NCBI RefSeq assembly: GCF_001077815.2
Contig: NZ_CP011310.1
Location: forward strand, 2,294,001 to 2,358,000
DNA length: 64,000 nucleotides
From: Aurantiacibacter atlanticus
GTDB lineage: Bacteria; Pseudomonadota; Alphaproteobacteria; Sphingomonadales; Sphingomonadaceae
Reading direction: 5' to 3'
Below, in pieces: positions 19,800-29,676 of this stretch. Position 1 is the first letter of the stretch, and every line of letters begins with the position of its first letter. Below the pieces are notes generated by a model. The model saw nothing but the letters and a program-made list of their open reading frames with translations. It searched no databases and had not been told where the DNA came from. The position numbers and the translations under genes were made by a program.

Positions 19800-21956
19800 A
19801 TGGACCTCGTACTTATCGCAGTTGTGCTGGGACTTCTCGCCGTCGTTTACGGCTTTATAACCAGCCGCCAGGTTCTCGGTGCCGATCCCGGCAACGAAAA
19901 AATGCAGGAAATCGCCGGGGCTATTCAGGAAGGCGCGCAAGCCTATCTGAAACGCCAGTATACAACCATCGCGATTGTCGGTGTTGTCGTCGCGGTGCTG
20001 GTCGGGATTTTCCTCGGCATTATTCCTGTCATCGGCTTCATCATCGGCGCCATCCTTTCAGGTGTGGCGGGCTTTATCGGGATGAATATCTCGGTGCGGT
20101 CCAATCTGCGCACGGCAGCAGCCGCGATGACGGGCCTGCAACAGGGTCTTACCCTGGCTTTTCGCGCAGGTGCCATAACCGGCATGTTGGTGGCAGGCCT
20201 TGCCCTGCTCGCGATTGCGGTGTTCTTCTGGTATCTGACCGGCCCCGCCGGCCATGCGGCCAACAGCCGTGAAGTAATTGACGGCCTTGTCGGTCTCGCC
20301 TTCGGTGCCTCGCTCATCTCCATCTTCGCACGTCTTGGCGGCGGTATCTTCACCAAGGCCGCAGACGTCGGCGCCGATCTCGTCGGCAAGGTAGAAGCGG
20401 GCATCCCCGAGGATGATCCTCGCAACCCTGCCGTTATTGCCGATAACGTTGGCGACAATGTCGGTGACTGTGCCGGCATGGCTGCCGATTTGTTCGAAAC
20501 CTATGTTGTCACCGTTGGTGCAACCATGGTCCTGACCGCGCTGTTGATGAAGGGCCTCGGCGATATGCTTATGCCGATGATGGCATTGCCGCTGCTGATC
20601 GGCGGCGCGTGCATCGTCACAAGCATTATCGGCACCTATTTCGTGCGCCTTGGCGGCGGCACGAATGTGATGGGCGCAATGTACAAGGGCTTCCTTGTCA
20701 CGGCCGTTCTGTCCGTCCCGTTGATCTGGTTCGTCATCCATTATGCGCTGGGCGACATGAATACCCCGTTCGGCGATGCCAATCTTGGCGCAGTCGATCC
20801 GGGCGCTCCGCTGTCGGAAGAAGGCACATCGTCCATCGCCGTGTTTACCGGCATGGACCTGTTCTGGTCTTCGGTAATCGGTCTGGTGCTCACCGGCGTG
20901 ATTATCTGGATCACGGAGTATTACACGGGCACCGGCTTCCGTCCGGTCCGCTCTATCGCCAAGTCGTCTGAAACAGGCCACGGCACCAATGTGATCCAGG
21001 GTCTGGCCATCAGTCTTGAATCGACTGCGCTGCCGACGCTGGCCATCGTGGCCGGTATCATCGGCGCATATCAGCTCGCCGGGCTCATGGGCATTGCCTA
21101 TGCGGCGACGTCGATGCTGGCACTTGCAGGCATGGTCGTGGCGCTGGACGCTTACGGTCCTGTCACCGACAATGCCGGCGGCATTGCCGAAATGGCTGGT
21201 CTGGATGAAAGCGTGCGTGAAAAGACAGACGCGCTGGACGCGGTAGGCAACACTACCAAGGCTGTGACCAAGGGCTATGCCATCGGTTCTGCCGGTCTTG
21301 CCGCACTCGTCCTGTTCGCCGCCTACACCACCGATCTGGCCGAATTCTTCCCGAATGCGGATGTCGATTTCAGCCTTGAGAACCCGTATGTGATCGTCGG
21401 TCTGCTGCTCGGCGCGCTTTTGCCTTATCTCTTCGGAGCGATGGGCATGACCGCTGTTGGCCGCGCTGCGGGCGATGTGGTCAAGGACGTGCGCGAGCAG
21501 TTCAAGGAAAAGCCGGGCATCATGGATTACTCCGAGAAGCCTGACTACGCTCGCACGGTGGACCTCGTGACCAAGGCGGCGATCAAGGAAATGATCATTC
21601 CGTCGCTGCTGCCGGTGCTCGCACCGATTGTGGTCTATTTCGTCATCACCGCCATTGCAGGCCAGGAAAACGGCTTTGCCGCACTAGGTGCCTTGTTGCT
21701 CGGCGTGATTGTCGGCGGCCTGTTCGTGGCGCTTTCCATGACCGCAGGTGGCGGCGCATGGGACAATGCCAAGAAATATATCGAAGACGGCAATCACGGT
21801 GGCAAGGGCTCTGAAGCGCATAAGGCTGCGGTGACGGGCGATACGGTTGGCGATCCTTACAAGGACACTGCCGGTCCTGCCGTGAACCCCATGATCAAGA
21901 TTACGAATATCGTCGCGCTGCTTTTGCTGGCAGCGTTGGCTGCAAACGCTGCCTGA
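19800..21956 (+). CDS. hppA: K+-insensitive H+-translocating membrane pyrophosphatase
   Basis: 718 residues with about 15-16 membrane helices. It hydrolyses pyrophosphate and pumps protons. The substrate site [11 protein letters not shown] (Asp, Lys, Glu) and [15 protein letters not shown] are intact, as is the late [19 protein letters not shown]. The diagnostic GNTTKA sequence has Lys where K+-dependent enzymes have Ala, which marks the K+-independent proton pump class. Start at ATG 19800 after GGAGAGGGG; longer extensions into thiL are not real. A perfect terminator follows the gene, so it is probably a single-gene unit. Confidence 0.96.
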   Translation: MDLVLIAVVLGLLAVVYGFITSRQVLGADPGNEKMQEIAGAIQEGAQAYLKRQYTTIAIVGVVVAVLVGIFLGIIPVIGFIIGAILSGVAGFIGMNISVRSNLRTAAAAMTGLQQGLTLAFRAGAITGMLVAGLALLAIAVFFWYLTGPAGHAANSREVIDGLVGLAFGASLISIFARLGGGIFTKAADVGADLVGKVEAGIPEDDPRNPAVIADNVGDNVGDCAGMAADLFETYVVTVGATMVLTALLMKGLGDMLMPMMALPLLIGGACIVTSIIGTYFVRLGGGTNVMGAMYKGFLVTAVLSVPLIWFVIHYALGDMNTPFGDANLGAVDPGAPLSEEGTSSIAVFTGMDLFWSSVIGLVLTGVIIWITEYYTGTGFRPVRSIAKSSETGHGTNVIQGLAISLESTALPTLAIVAGIIGAYQLAGLMGIAYAATSMLALAGMVVALDAYGPVTDNAGGIAEMAGLDESVREKTDALDAVGNTTKAVTKGYAIGSAGLAALVLFAAYTTDLAEFFPNADVDFSLENPYVIVGLLLGALLPYLFGAMGMTAVGRAAGDVVKDVREQFKEKPGIMDYSEKPDYARTVDLVTKAAIKEMIIPSLLPVLAPIVVYFVITAIAGQENGFAALGALLLGVIVGGLFVALSMTAGGGAWDNAKKYIEDGNHGGKGSEAHKAAVTGDTVGDPYKDTAGPAVNPMIKITNIVALLLLAALAANAA

Positions 21957-21986
21957 CGGCGAAACCGCCGAATTTTCGGCACCTGA

Positions 21987-22022
21987 AACCCTGTCCGGAG
22001 CAATCCGGGCAGGGTTTTCTTT
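21987..22022 (+). terminator. Strong intrinsic terminator after hppA
   Basis: Twelve-base stem AACCCTGTCCGG / CCGGGCAGGGTT with one G-U pair and a six-base loop, followed by TTCTTT. Confidence 0.9.
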
Positions 22023-22114
22023 ACCCTAACGCTTAGCCATTCCTTGGCGGGGAATGGCGCAGAGACTGTGCAGCGGGTGAATGCATCCCGCCTTCAACGA
22101 GTAAGCACAGGCCA

Positions 22115-23320
22115 TTGGGCAAACATTTTCATCTTGAAACGCGCGGGTTCCCCCTGGCAGGGGATGGCTGCGTTCATGGTGCGCTGCGCGGAACACAGGC
22201 GGTTTTTTCGGCATGTGACTGGCGTGACATGTCCTCAGTGGATCGCATTTCCGAATGGGATGCTCTCGCCCAGATCGTTGCCGAGCCCAATCCATTCTTC
22301 GAAAGCTGGTTCATGCTTCCTGCGCTCGATGCGCTCGATCCGCAGGGCAGCGTGACCATACTCAAGCTGGAAGTGGACGGCAGGCTTTTCGGGCTGATGC
22401 CTGTCAAAAGGGAAAACCGCTATTACGGCTATCCCGTGCCACATCTGCGCAATTGGGTGCACGATAATTGCTTCCTCGGCACTCCGCTGGTTGCGCGGGG
22501 GTTTGAACGCATGTTCTGGCAACATCTGTTCAGCTGGGCTGATCGCCGCCCGCGAATGGCTGCTTTCCTGCACCTCACACAAATGCCCACCACCGGGCCG
22601 GTGCATGATGCGCTGCAAACCTATCTCACGCCGAAGGACAATGCGCGCCCGGCCGCAACCGTCATGCTTGAAACGCGCGCAATGTTATCCAGCACGGACA
22701 CTTCCGAACAATATTTCGATCAGGCGCTGTCGACCAAGAAGCGCAAGGAACTTCGCCGCCAGCAACGCCGCCTTGCCGAAATGGGCACGCTTGAGGTGGA
22801 GAAGCTGGACAATGCTGACGCAATTGCAGACTGGTCGCAGAATTTCCTCGCGCTGGAGCGGCGCGGTTGGAAAGGCAAATCCGGTTCTGCCCTCGCCTGC
22901 GATATTGCTACGCAAAGTCTGTTTTGTGGTGCTTTGGAAGGTGCTGCGCAGCGTGGGCGGCTGCAACGCTTTGCCATGACACTGGATGGCCAGCCCATTG
23001 CGATGCTCGCCAATTTCCTCACCGCGCCGGGCGCCTTTTCGTTCAAGACCGCATTTGACGAGGATTTTGCCCGTTTTTCACCTGGTGTGCTTCTTCAGCG
23101 GGAAAACCTTGCCATGCTGGATCGCGACGACATTATCTGGACCGATAGCTGCGCAGCGCAGGATCATCCGATGATCGACCATTTCTGGCGCGAGCGGCGC
23201 ACCATCGCCCGCCATTCCATCGGCATCGGGGGCCCGGTCCGCCGTGCCATCTTTGCCGCCCTCGCCCGCCATGAAACGCGGGGGCGTGGCAAGCCACTTA
23301 ACATGACGGTATCAGCATGA
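22115..23320 (+). CDS. GNAT-fold (CelD/BcsL-like, FemAB-like) acyltransferase
   Basis: About 365-400 residues. The second half has KKRKELRRQQRRLAEMG followed by WSQNFLALERRGWKGKSGSA and LDGQPIAMLANF, the signature of the CelD/BcsL-type acetyltransferase family (DUF3749/BioF2-like double-GNAT proteins). Residues PNPFFESWFMLPAL near the start are also typical. Acyl donor and acceptor unknown. The start is uncertain: TTG 22115 gives a long form; ATG 22229 gives MSSVDRISEWDAL. It overlaps the next gene by four bases (ATGA), so it is coupled to the JmjC-type protein. Confidence 0.8.
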   Translation: MGKHFHLETRGFPLAGDGCVHGALRGTQAVFSACDWRDMSSVDRISEWDALAQIVAEPNPFFESWFMLPALDALDPQGSVTILKLEVDGRLFGLMPVKRENRYYGYPVPHLRNWVHDNCFLGTPLVARGFERMFWQHLFSWADRRPRMAAFLHLTQMPTTGPVHDALQTYLTPKDNARPAATVMLETRAMLSSTDTSEQYFDQALSTKKRKELRRQQRRLAEMGTLEVEKLDNADAIADWSQNFLALERRGWKGKSGSALACDIATQSLFCGALEGAAQRGRLQRFAMTLDGQPIAMLANFLTAPGAFSFKTAFDEDFARFSPGVLLQRENLAMLDRDDIIWTDSCAAQDHPMIDHFWRERRTIARHSIGIGGPVRRAIFAALARHETRGRGKPLNMTVSA

Positions 23321-24201
23321 CAGACATGACCCGCTCCATCCGCACTCGGTCGACGAGCGCCCGACGCACCTTCCCAGCCACTTCGCGTGACAGCTTCAAG
23401 CTCTCCTATCCCGAAGGTGCCCACAAGCTGGAACATCGGCTGATGTCCCATCCACTGCTCGATCTCGATGCGCTGGCGATGCTTGGTGAAGTCCTGCCAG
23501 CCGATAAGGTCGAATATAACCGTGGTGATGTGCCAATCGGCGTCGATGGCAAACCCGAAGGCAATGGCCTCACGATCGGGGAAACCATACACTCTATTGC
23601 AACATCAAACAGTTGGGCCGTGCTGAAGAATATCGAGAAAATAGCGCCCTATGCCGCGCTATTGAAAGATCTTCTGGAAGAAATCCGCCCGGTCGTGGAG
23701 CCGCGCACGGGCAAGATGATGGACATGCAAGGATTTGTCTTCATTTCCAGCCCCCATGCCGTGACACCCTATCACTTTGATCCTGAACACAATATCCTGA
23801 TGCAATTGCGCGGCAGGAAGACGATGACGGTCTATCCGGCAGGTGATTCGTGCTTCGCGCCTGATCAGAGCCATGAGGCCTATCATACAGGCGGCGCACG
23901 CGAATTGCGTTGGGATGACGCATTTTCCAGCAATGGCCACAGGTTCAACCTTTATCGTGGGGATGCCATTTACGTGCCCGTGATGGCGCCCCATCATGTC
24001 CGCAATGGCAAGGAAGTTTCAATCTCACTGTCGGTAACCTGGCGCAGCGAATGGAGCTTTGCAGAGGCCGATGCGCGTGCGCTCAACAATATGTTGCGCC
24101 GGTGGGGCCTGAAACCCAGGGCCCCGGGCCGCTGGCCAGCACGCAATCGCATAAAAGCCACAGCTATGCGGATTGCGCGCAAGATTCCCGGGCTCGCTTG
24201 A
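23317..24201 (+). CDS. JmjC/cupin-like Fe(II)-2-oxoglutarate oxygenase family protein
   Basis: 294 residues. The central cupin carries TPYHFDPEHNILMQLRGRK, with an HxD iron-binding pair, and a distal His in MAPHHVRNG; together these form the usual 2-His-1-carboxylate site. Members hydroxylate proteins or small molecules using 2-oxoglutarate. N-terminal 25 residues are Arg/Ser/Thr-rich, the C-terminus is strongly basic (RWPARNRIKATAMRIARK). Coupled to the preceding acyltransferase by ATGA and followed after 33 bases by a TesB thioesterase. Substrate unknown. Confidence 0.82.
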   Translation: MTDMTRSIRTRSTSARRTFPATSRDSFKLSYPEGAHKLEHRLMSHPLLDLDALAMLGEVLPADKVEYNRGDVPIGVDGKPEGNGLTIGETIHSIATSNSWAVLKNIEKIAPYAALLKDLLEEIRPVVEPRTGKMMDMQGFVFISSPHAVTPYHFDPEHNILMQLRGRKTMTVYPAGDSCFAPDQSHEAYHTGGARELRWDDAFSSNGHRFNLYRGDAIYVPVMAPHHVRNGKEVSISLSVTWRSEWSFAEADARALNNMLRRWGLKPRAPGRWPARNRIKATAMRIARKIPGLA

Positions 24202-24234
24202 CGCACGGGCTGGCTGCGAGCATGGGAAACATTG

Positions 24235-25128
24235 ATGGATGCCTTTCCCGAAAAAAAACCGACGCCCGAAAGGATTGTCGCCGATCTCGTCTTTCTCCTC
24301 GATCTGGAGGCCACCGGTCCGGATATTTTCATCGGCCGAAGACGGCCTGACGGAACCGGACGTGTGTTTGGCGGGCAAGCCATTGCGCAGGCACTTGGCG
24401 CAGCCAGCCGCACTGTAGACCAGGATCGCCCTGTCCATTCGCTTCACGCTTATTTCCTGCGTTCGGGCAGCGATGAATTGCCTATCGAATATCGCGTAAA
24501 ACGTGATCTGGACGGGCGCAGCTTTTCCAATCGCCGCGTTGTGGCCAGCCAGCAGGGCAAGCCTATCCTCAATTTTGTCGCGTCTTTCCAGAAGGTGGTG
24601 GAAGGTCCGGGCCACCAACATCCCGCGATGCCCGATGTTCTACCGCCAGAGGACTTGGTGCCAGATGCCGTAATTCGCCGCGAAATGGCCGAGGCCTTGC
24701 CAGAAGGACGGATCAAGCAATTTCTGGAACGACCCCTTCCAGTGGATTTTCGATCAGTAGAACCGCGCGACTGGCAATCTCCGCAGTCACGCGAGCCGGT
24801 CAGCAACGTGTGGTTTCGCACAATTTCCCCATTGCCAACCGATCTGGCAGTGCATCGCGCGGTCTTGGCCTATGTTTCGGATTTCCAGCTCCTCGCAACG
24901 GCAATCCAGCCATCCGGGAAGGCGTTACATCAGGGGAAGGTCAAAGGGGCCAGCCTCGATCACGCAGTATGGTTTCACGAGGATTTCTCGCTCGACGAAT
25001 GGCTCCTCTTTCGCACTGACAGCCCGTGGTCCGGCCACGCAAGGGGCTTTTCCCGAGGTGAAATTTTTTCACGCGATGGGCGTTTGGTGGCAAGTGTTAC
25101 GCAGGAAGGTATGTTGCGGCACCTTTGA
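24235..25128 (+). CDS. tesB: Acyl-CoA thioesterase II (TesB family)
   Basis: 297 residues from ATG 24235. Double hot-dog enzyme that hydrolyses acyl-CoA. Motifs: GRVFGGQAIAQALGAA in the first fold and SLDHAVWFHEDF in the second, containing the catalytic Asp; the ending RLVASVTQEGMLR is highly typical. Same strand and close spacing as the JmjC gene before and the serine hydrolase after (13 bases), so all four may share a transcript. Confidence 0.93.
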   Translation: MDAFPEKKPTPERIVADLVFLLDLEATGPDIFIGRRRPDGTGRVFGGQAIAQALGAASRTVDQDRPVHSLHAYFLRSGSDELPIEYRVKRDLDGRSFSNRRVVASQQGKPILNFVASFQKVVEGPGHQHPAMPDVLPPEDLVPDAVIRREMAEALPEGRIKQFLERPLPVDFRSVEPRDWQSPQSREPVSNVWFRTISPLPTDLAVHRAVLAYVSDFQLLATAIQPSGKALHQGKVKGASLDHAVWFHEDFSLDEWLLFRTDSPWSGHARGFSRGEIFSRDGRLVASVTQEGMLRHL

Positions 25129-25141
25129 CACCGGATCTCAA

Positions 25142-26740
25142 ATGGGAAATTCGCGCGGGATGAAAGTTCTGGCAAGTTTGATCGCTTTGACGCTGGCCGC
25201 CATATCTCCGGCTGCACAGGCACAGGACGTCGCTGCTGTCGCGCCAGTCAGCCGGCCCGCGCTCGATTACGAAGCGGAATTGCAGCGAACCCTTGAAGGT
25301 TACGATTCCACCGGCATGGTCGCTTCGGTGCTGATCGATGGCGAAATGGTGTATCTCGGCGCATTGGGCACAGCAGAAGAAGGCAGCAACCGCCCTGTCA
25401 CCACCGACATGGCCTTTCCCATCGCGTCAATCTCAAAGGCTTTCACCACTACAGCGCTCGCAATCCTTGTGGATCGCGGCAAGGTCGATTGGGATGCGCC
25501 TGTGCGCCGCTACATTCCCGAATTTGCAATGTATGATCCGTGGGTGAGCGAACATTTCACCGTGCGCGATGCGCTCACGCACCGATCCGGCCTTCCGCTC
25601 GGCGCAGGCGATTTGCTCATCTGGCCCGATGGCAATGCAGCCCCGGCAGACGTAATCGCCGCCCTGCCGCATTTGCGCCCATCCACCGGATTTCGGGACG
25701 GCTACGCCTACGACAATCTGCTCTACATCGTCGCGGGTGAAATTGTGGAGCGGGTTTCCGGAGATAGCTGGGCCGATTTCGTCACCGATGAACTGCTTGT
25801 TCCCATCGGCCTGACGGGATGCGCTGCTCAGATGGACCGTATTCCTGAAGGAATGTCGGTTGTGACAGGGCATGAACGCGCCGCCAACGCAGACGCCGGC
25901 GTGCCGGTGGACGAACGGCTGCAATTCTCTCCCACATGGTCTGCGGCTGGCGGCATTTTCTGCACCGCAGGCGACATGATGACCTGGGCCAAATTCTGGT
26001 TGGATGACGGGGTTACACAAAGGAGCGAGCGCCTGCTCAGCGAAGCGCAGCTGGCAGAAGTCTGGACAGGGGTGACGCCAGTGTCAGCTCCCGGCTTTCT
26101 GAAGGCCAGCGGCTCAAGCCACCTCGCGCTCTATTCGCTGGGCTGGTTCGTGCAGGATTACGAGGGAACATTGATGGTGCGCCATTCAGGCGGCGCGCCG
26201 GGCGTGGTCAGCAATCTGATTCTGCTGCCCGAAAAAGGTATCGCGATTTTCGCATCGTCGAATGATTACCGACCGGCAGCACACAGCTTCACTTATCACA
26301 TTGCCAACGCGCTTATTGCAGATGAGAAGCGTGATCTGATTGCGGATCTGGGCGCAGCTTTCAGGTCGGCAGAGCAAAACGGAGAAGTCCTGATCGCCGA
26401 CATGGTGCAGGCGCCCGGTGCCCCCAGCGCGCCTGACCTTGCGCTTCCCGCCTATGCTGGCACCTATCGGGATGCCTGGTATGGGGATGTCCATATTAGT
26501 CAGGACGCTGATGGGCTATTTATCGATATGAGCCGTTCGGAAATTCTGGATGGCGCATTGACGCATTTTTCCGGCAATCGCTTTGCCGCTTTCTGGCCCG
26601 ATTCATCGTTGAAGGCTGATGCCTATGTCGATTTTTTGGTGGAAGATGGCGCGGTGACCGGCCTGACAATGCAGGCAATCTCCGACCTCACCGATTTCTC
26701 CTATGATTTCCATGACTTGCAATTGCAGCGCGTAAACTGA
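25142..26740 (+). CDS. Exported serine hydrolase, class C beta-lactamase / penicillin-binding fold
   Basis: 532 residues from ATG 25142 (or ATG 25160). Signal peptide KVLASLIALTLAAISPAAQAQ. Active-site motifs: SxxK in IASISKAFT, YxN in YAYDNLLY, and HxG in RHSGGAPG. A C-terminal extension of about 100 residues (after the HSGGAPG domain) forms a beta-rich domain found in many of these esterases and D-aminopeptidases. Function is probably a secreted esterase or peptidase; true beta-lactam resistance is not indicated. The upstream in-frame extension to 24872 overlaps tesB and is not real. Confidence 0.9.
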   Translation: MGNSRGMKVLASLIALTLAAISPAAQAQDVAAVAPVSRPALDYEAELQRTLEGYDSTGMVASVLIDGEMVYLGALGTAEEGSNRPVTTDMAFPIASISKAFTTTALAILVDRGKVDWDAPVRRYIPEFAMYDPWVSEHFTVRDALTHRSGLPLGAGDLLIWPDGNAAPADVIAALPHLRPSTGFRDGYAYDNLLYIVAGEIVERVSGDSWADFVTDELLVPIGLTGCAAQMDRIPEGMSVVTGHERAANADAGVPVDERLQFSPTWSAAGGIFCTAGDMMTWAKFWLDDGVTQRSERLLSEAQLAEVWTGVTPVSAPGFLKASGSSHLALYSLGWFVQDYEGTLMVRHSGGAPGVVSNLILLPEKGIAIFASSNDYRPAAHSFTYHIANALIADEKRDLIADLGAAFRSAEQNGEVLIADMVQAPGAPSAPDLALPAYAGTYRDAWYGDVHISQDADGLFIDMSRSEILDGALTHFSGNRFAAFWPDSSLKADAYVDFLVEDGAVTGLTMQAISDLTDFSYDFHDLQLQRVN

Positions 26741-26756
26741 CGGGCTGCTGGCATGC

Positions 26757-27569
26757 TCAGTGCGCCAGTAGCACGGGCACTTGGGGATCGGTCAGTACAG
26801 TGCGGGTGACACCGCCGAAGAGCGTTTCGAACAAGCGAGGCACGCCATAGGCGCCCATCACCATGAAATGTGCTTCACGCGCTTGCGCCTCATCACGCAA
26901 AAGGGCGCCAACATTGCGCCCGTCCCTTGCGATCTCCGCAATCTCGCAATCGATATCGTGCCGGTTGAGGAAGCGGGCGGCTGCCGTCGGCGGCAACAAT
27001 CCTTCTTCCTGTTCGTCTGTTTCCGCGACCTGGATGAGCGTGACCGCGCTGGCCGCCTGCAACAGGGGCACAGCTGCGCGCAAGGCGCGCGATGCCTCTT
27101 GCGATCCGTTCCAGCAGACCACTGCCGCACCGCCGGGATCTATTCCGCGCGCCTTATCCGGCACCACCAGTATCGGCGTCCGGCATTGCATTGCCAGCAT
27201 TCCCGCCAGTTTTGATGCGCTCTTGCTGTCATCGCTATTGCCCGCGCCAAGTATCGCCAGATCGCTCAGCGCCGCATGTTCGAGAATCTGTGACGAAGCC
27301 AAGCCAAATTCCGCGGCCCAGTCCCATGCGACATCCTCGCCTGTCAGCCGTGCTTCGATACGAATGCGAAATTCATCTGCGGCGACCTTGGCAGAGGGCG
27401 AGAGTTCGGCAGCAGTCATGCCATAGGGATCAATCGGCATCACCATAGTGAAAGGTATGGTGTGCAGTAATGTGAGATGGCTTTTAAATGCGCGCGCCAG
27501 ATCAAGAGCGACCTGCAACCGTGCATCGAAGGCCGGTTCATCGTGAACATGAAGCAATAGTGATCGCAT
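26757..27569 (-). CDS. Tandem universal stress protein
   Basis: 270 residues containing two Usp folds. The first starts MRSLLLHVHDEPAFDARLQVALDLA; the second begins near AAVVCWNGSQEASRALRAAV and ends with MVMGAYGVPRLFETLFGGVTRTV, an ATP-loop-like G-x2-G-x9-G pattern where the usual following Ser/Thr is shifted. Stress-related nucleotide-binding protein of unknown partner. A consensus ribosome-binding site (GGAGGA, complement of 27577-27582) fixes the start at 27569; an extension to 27680 is rejected. Convergent with the serine hydrolase, 16 bases apart, with an imperfect hairpin (26746-26770) at the junction. Confidence 0.9.
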   Translation of the reverse strand: MRSLLLHVHDEPAFDARLQVALDLARAFKSHLTLLHTIPFTMVMPIDPYGMTAAELSPSAKVAADEFRIRIEARLTGEDVAWDWAAEFGLASSQILEHAALSDLAILGAGNSDDSKSASKLAGMLAMQCRTPILVVPDKARGIDPGGAAVVCWNGSQEASRALRAAVPLLQAASAVTLIQVAETDEQEEGLLPPTAAARFLNRHDIDCEIAEIARDGRNVGALLRDEAQAREAHFMVMGAYGVPRLFETLFGGVTRTVLTDPQVPVLLAH

Positions 27570-27633
27570 GACATTCCTCCTGCACCACCTATGCGCGCAC
27601 CATATCACAAACACCTTGATCTGCGTCAAAATG

Positions 27634-29577
27634 TTAGCGCGCGTGGTAGAAATCGTAGATTTTCTGCGCGCCGCTCTCACTGATGCCCGGCACGCGTTTC
27701 AAATCGGCCAGCGCGGCTGCACGCACCTTGCTGGCGGTGCCGAAATGCAGCAGCAATGCGCGTTTTCGCGCTGGACCGATGCCAGGGATTTCGTCCAGCG
27801 GAGATGCCGTGATGGCGCGGCTGCGCTTGGCTCGGTGTGCGCCAATGACAAAGCGGTGCGATTCGTCACGCAGGCGCTGCATGTAGAATAATACCGGCGA
27901 ATTCGTTGGCAGCGTCTTTTCACGTCCATCGGGAAAGTGGAATACTTCGCGCCCTTCGCGCCCGTGATGCGGGCCCTTGGCAATCGCGATCAGCGGCACG
28001 TCCTCTATGCCCAATTCCTCCAGCGTGTCGCGCACGGCGCTCATTTGCCCCTTGCCGCCGTCAATCAGCACAAGATCAGGCCACACGCCCGCCTTCTCCC
28101 TGTCCGGATCTTCCTTCATGGCACGGGAAAAGCGGCGTTCCAGCACTTCGCGCATCATGCCGAAATCGTCATTGGTCTGCGCGCTCTTGATATTGAACTT
28201 GCGATATTGGTTCTTGATGAAGCCTTCTGGCCCCACCACCACCATTGCGCCAACTGCCTTGCTGCCCTGAATGTGGCTGTTGTCATAAATCTCGATCCGC
28301 GCGGGCACCTCCGGTAATTCGAGGAATTCAGTCAATTCGCGCATGACCTTTGCCTGTGTACCGCTTTCAGCCAGTCGCCTGTCCAGCGCTTCCGTTGCAT
28401 TGCGGCTGGCCTGCTTCATCAGGCGGCGCCTTTCGCCGCGCTGCGGGATGGAAATGCTGACCTTGCGCCCCGCCAGCTTTGCAAAAGCTTCTTCAAGCAG
28501 CGCCTGTTCAGGCAATTCGCGATCGACGAGGATATGCGGCGGCGGCGGCACCTCTTCATAAAACTGCGCAAGCACGCGCGCCAGCACTTCGGCGTCTTCC
28601 ACATCCTGCACATGACTGGGAAAAAACGCGCGATGACCCCAGTTCTGCCCCCCGCGCACGAAAAAGCCCTGGATGCCGACATGGCCGCCCTTGGCCGACA
28701 GGGCAAAAACATCGGCATCGCCTACCCCTTCGGCATTGACGGCCTGCGATCCCTGAATGAAAGTCGCGGCCCGCAGCCTGTCACGCAGCAGCGCTGCAGT
28801 TTCGAAGTCAAGCGCTTCGGCCGCTTGCGCCATCTGCTGTTCTATCTGCGCCTGCACAGCGCCCGATTTGCCGCCAAGGAAATCCTTCGCTTCGCGGATC
28901 AGCCGATCATAGCCTTCCTTGTCGATCCGCCCGACACATGGCGCACTGCACCGCTTGATCTGATACAGGAGGCACGGTCGATCCCGACGTGCAAAAAAGC
29001 TGTCTGTGCAAGACCTTAGGAGGAATAGTTTCTGCAGCGCATTGATCGTCGTATTGACTGATCCCGCGCTGGCGAAGGGGCCATAATATGCGCCCTTAGC
29101 CTTGCGCGCTCCGCGATGCTTCATGATGCGCGGAAAATCGTGGCTTTCGCGCAGATGGATGAAAGGGAAACTCTTATCATCGCGCAACAACACATTGTAA
29201 GGCGGGCGAAATCTCTTGATGAACTGCGCTTCCAGCAGCAGCGCTTCGGCCTCTGAATTGGTGGTCACGATTTCCATGCCACGCGTCTGCGAAACCATGC
29301 GCTGAAGGCGGTTCGTCAGCCCCTTGATCTGCGTGTAATTGGCCACCCGCGCCTTCAGGCTACGCGCCTTGCCGACATATAGCACATCGCCGCGCGCATC
29401 GATCATGCGGTAAACGCCAGGCTTGGGCTTCAGCGTTTTGACCACTTCGCGGATTGCAGTGATGCCACCGTCCAGATCAGGCTGCGCATTGCCCTTTACC
29501 GTATAGGCTGCGCGTTCTTCATTGAAACGCTCCTTGCCCCGTGGATCGGGCGGAGAACCTGCTTTGCTGCGCGACAT
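27634..29577 (-). CDS. uvrC: Excinuclease ABC subunit C
   Basis: 647 residues from ATG 29577 (MSRSKAGSPPDPRG). Makes both incisions in nucleotide excision repair. N-terminal GIY-YIG nuclease (KPGVYRMIDARGDVLYVGKA), the Cys cluster (CLLYQIKRCSAPCVGRI), a UVR motif (AAEALDFETAALLRDRL), the RNase H-like nuclease (YDNSHIQGSKAVGAMVV and VLIDGGKGQMSAV) and C-terminal tandem HhH (IPGIGPARKRALLLHFG). The upstream extension to 29946 overlaps the permease and is not real. No LexA-type box recognised in the 99-base divergent gap. Confidence 0.96.
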   Translation of the reverse strand: MSRSKAGSPPDPRGKERFNEERAAYTVKGNAQPDLDGGITAIREVVKTLKPKPGVYRMIDARGDVLYVGKARSLKARVANYTQIKGLTNRLQRMVSQTRGMEIVTTNSEAEALLLEAQFIKRFRPPYNVLLRDDKSFPFIHLRESHDFPRIMKHRGARKAKGAYYGPFASAGSVNTTINALQKLFLLRSCTDSFFARRDRPCLLYQIKRCSAPCVGRIDKEGYDRLIREAKDFLGGKSGAVQAQIEQQMAQAAEALDFETAALLRDRLRAATFIQGSQAVNAEGVGDADVFALSAKGGHVGIQGFFVRGGQNWGHRAFFPSHVQDVEDAEVLARVLAQFYEEVPPPPHILVDRELPEQALLEEAFAKLAGRKVSISIPQRGERRRLMKQASRNATEALDRRLAESGTQAKVMRELTEFLELPEVPARIEIYDNSHIQGSKAVGAMVVVGPEGFIKNQYRKFNIKSAQTNDDFGMMREVLERRFSRAMKEDPDREKAGVWPDLVLIDGGKGQMSAVRDTLEELGIEDVPLIAIAKGPHHGREGREVFHFPDGREKTLPTNSPVLFYMQRLRDESHRFVIGAHRAKRSRAITASPLDEIPGIGPARKRALLLHFGTASKVRAAALADLKRVPGISESGAQKIYDFYHAR

Positions 29578-29676
29578 CAGCCACGAGATAGGAGGTGATA
29601 GATCAATTGGCAAAGCTTGCGCTGGCGCGTCCCACAGGGCAGCGTGCTGCTTTCCATTGAACGGGCAGGAAATTTC

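Noticed and set aside
20058..20981. A 307-codon minus-strand open frame rich in His, Asp and Arg
   Set aside because: Antisense to hppA; composition is the mirror of hydrophobic helices.
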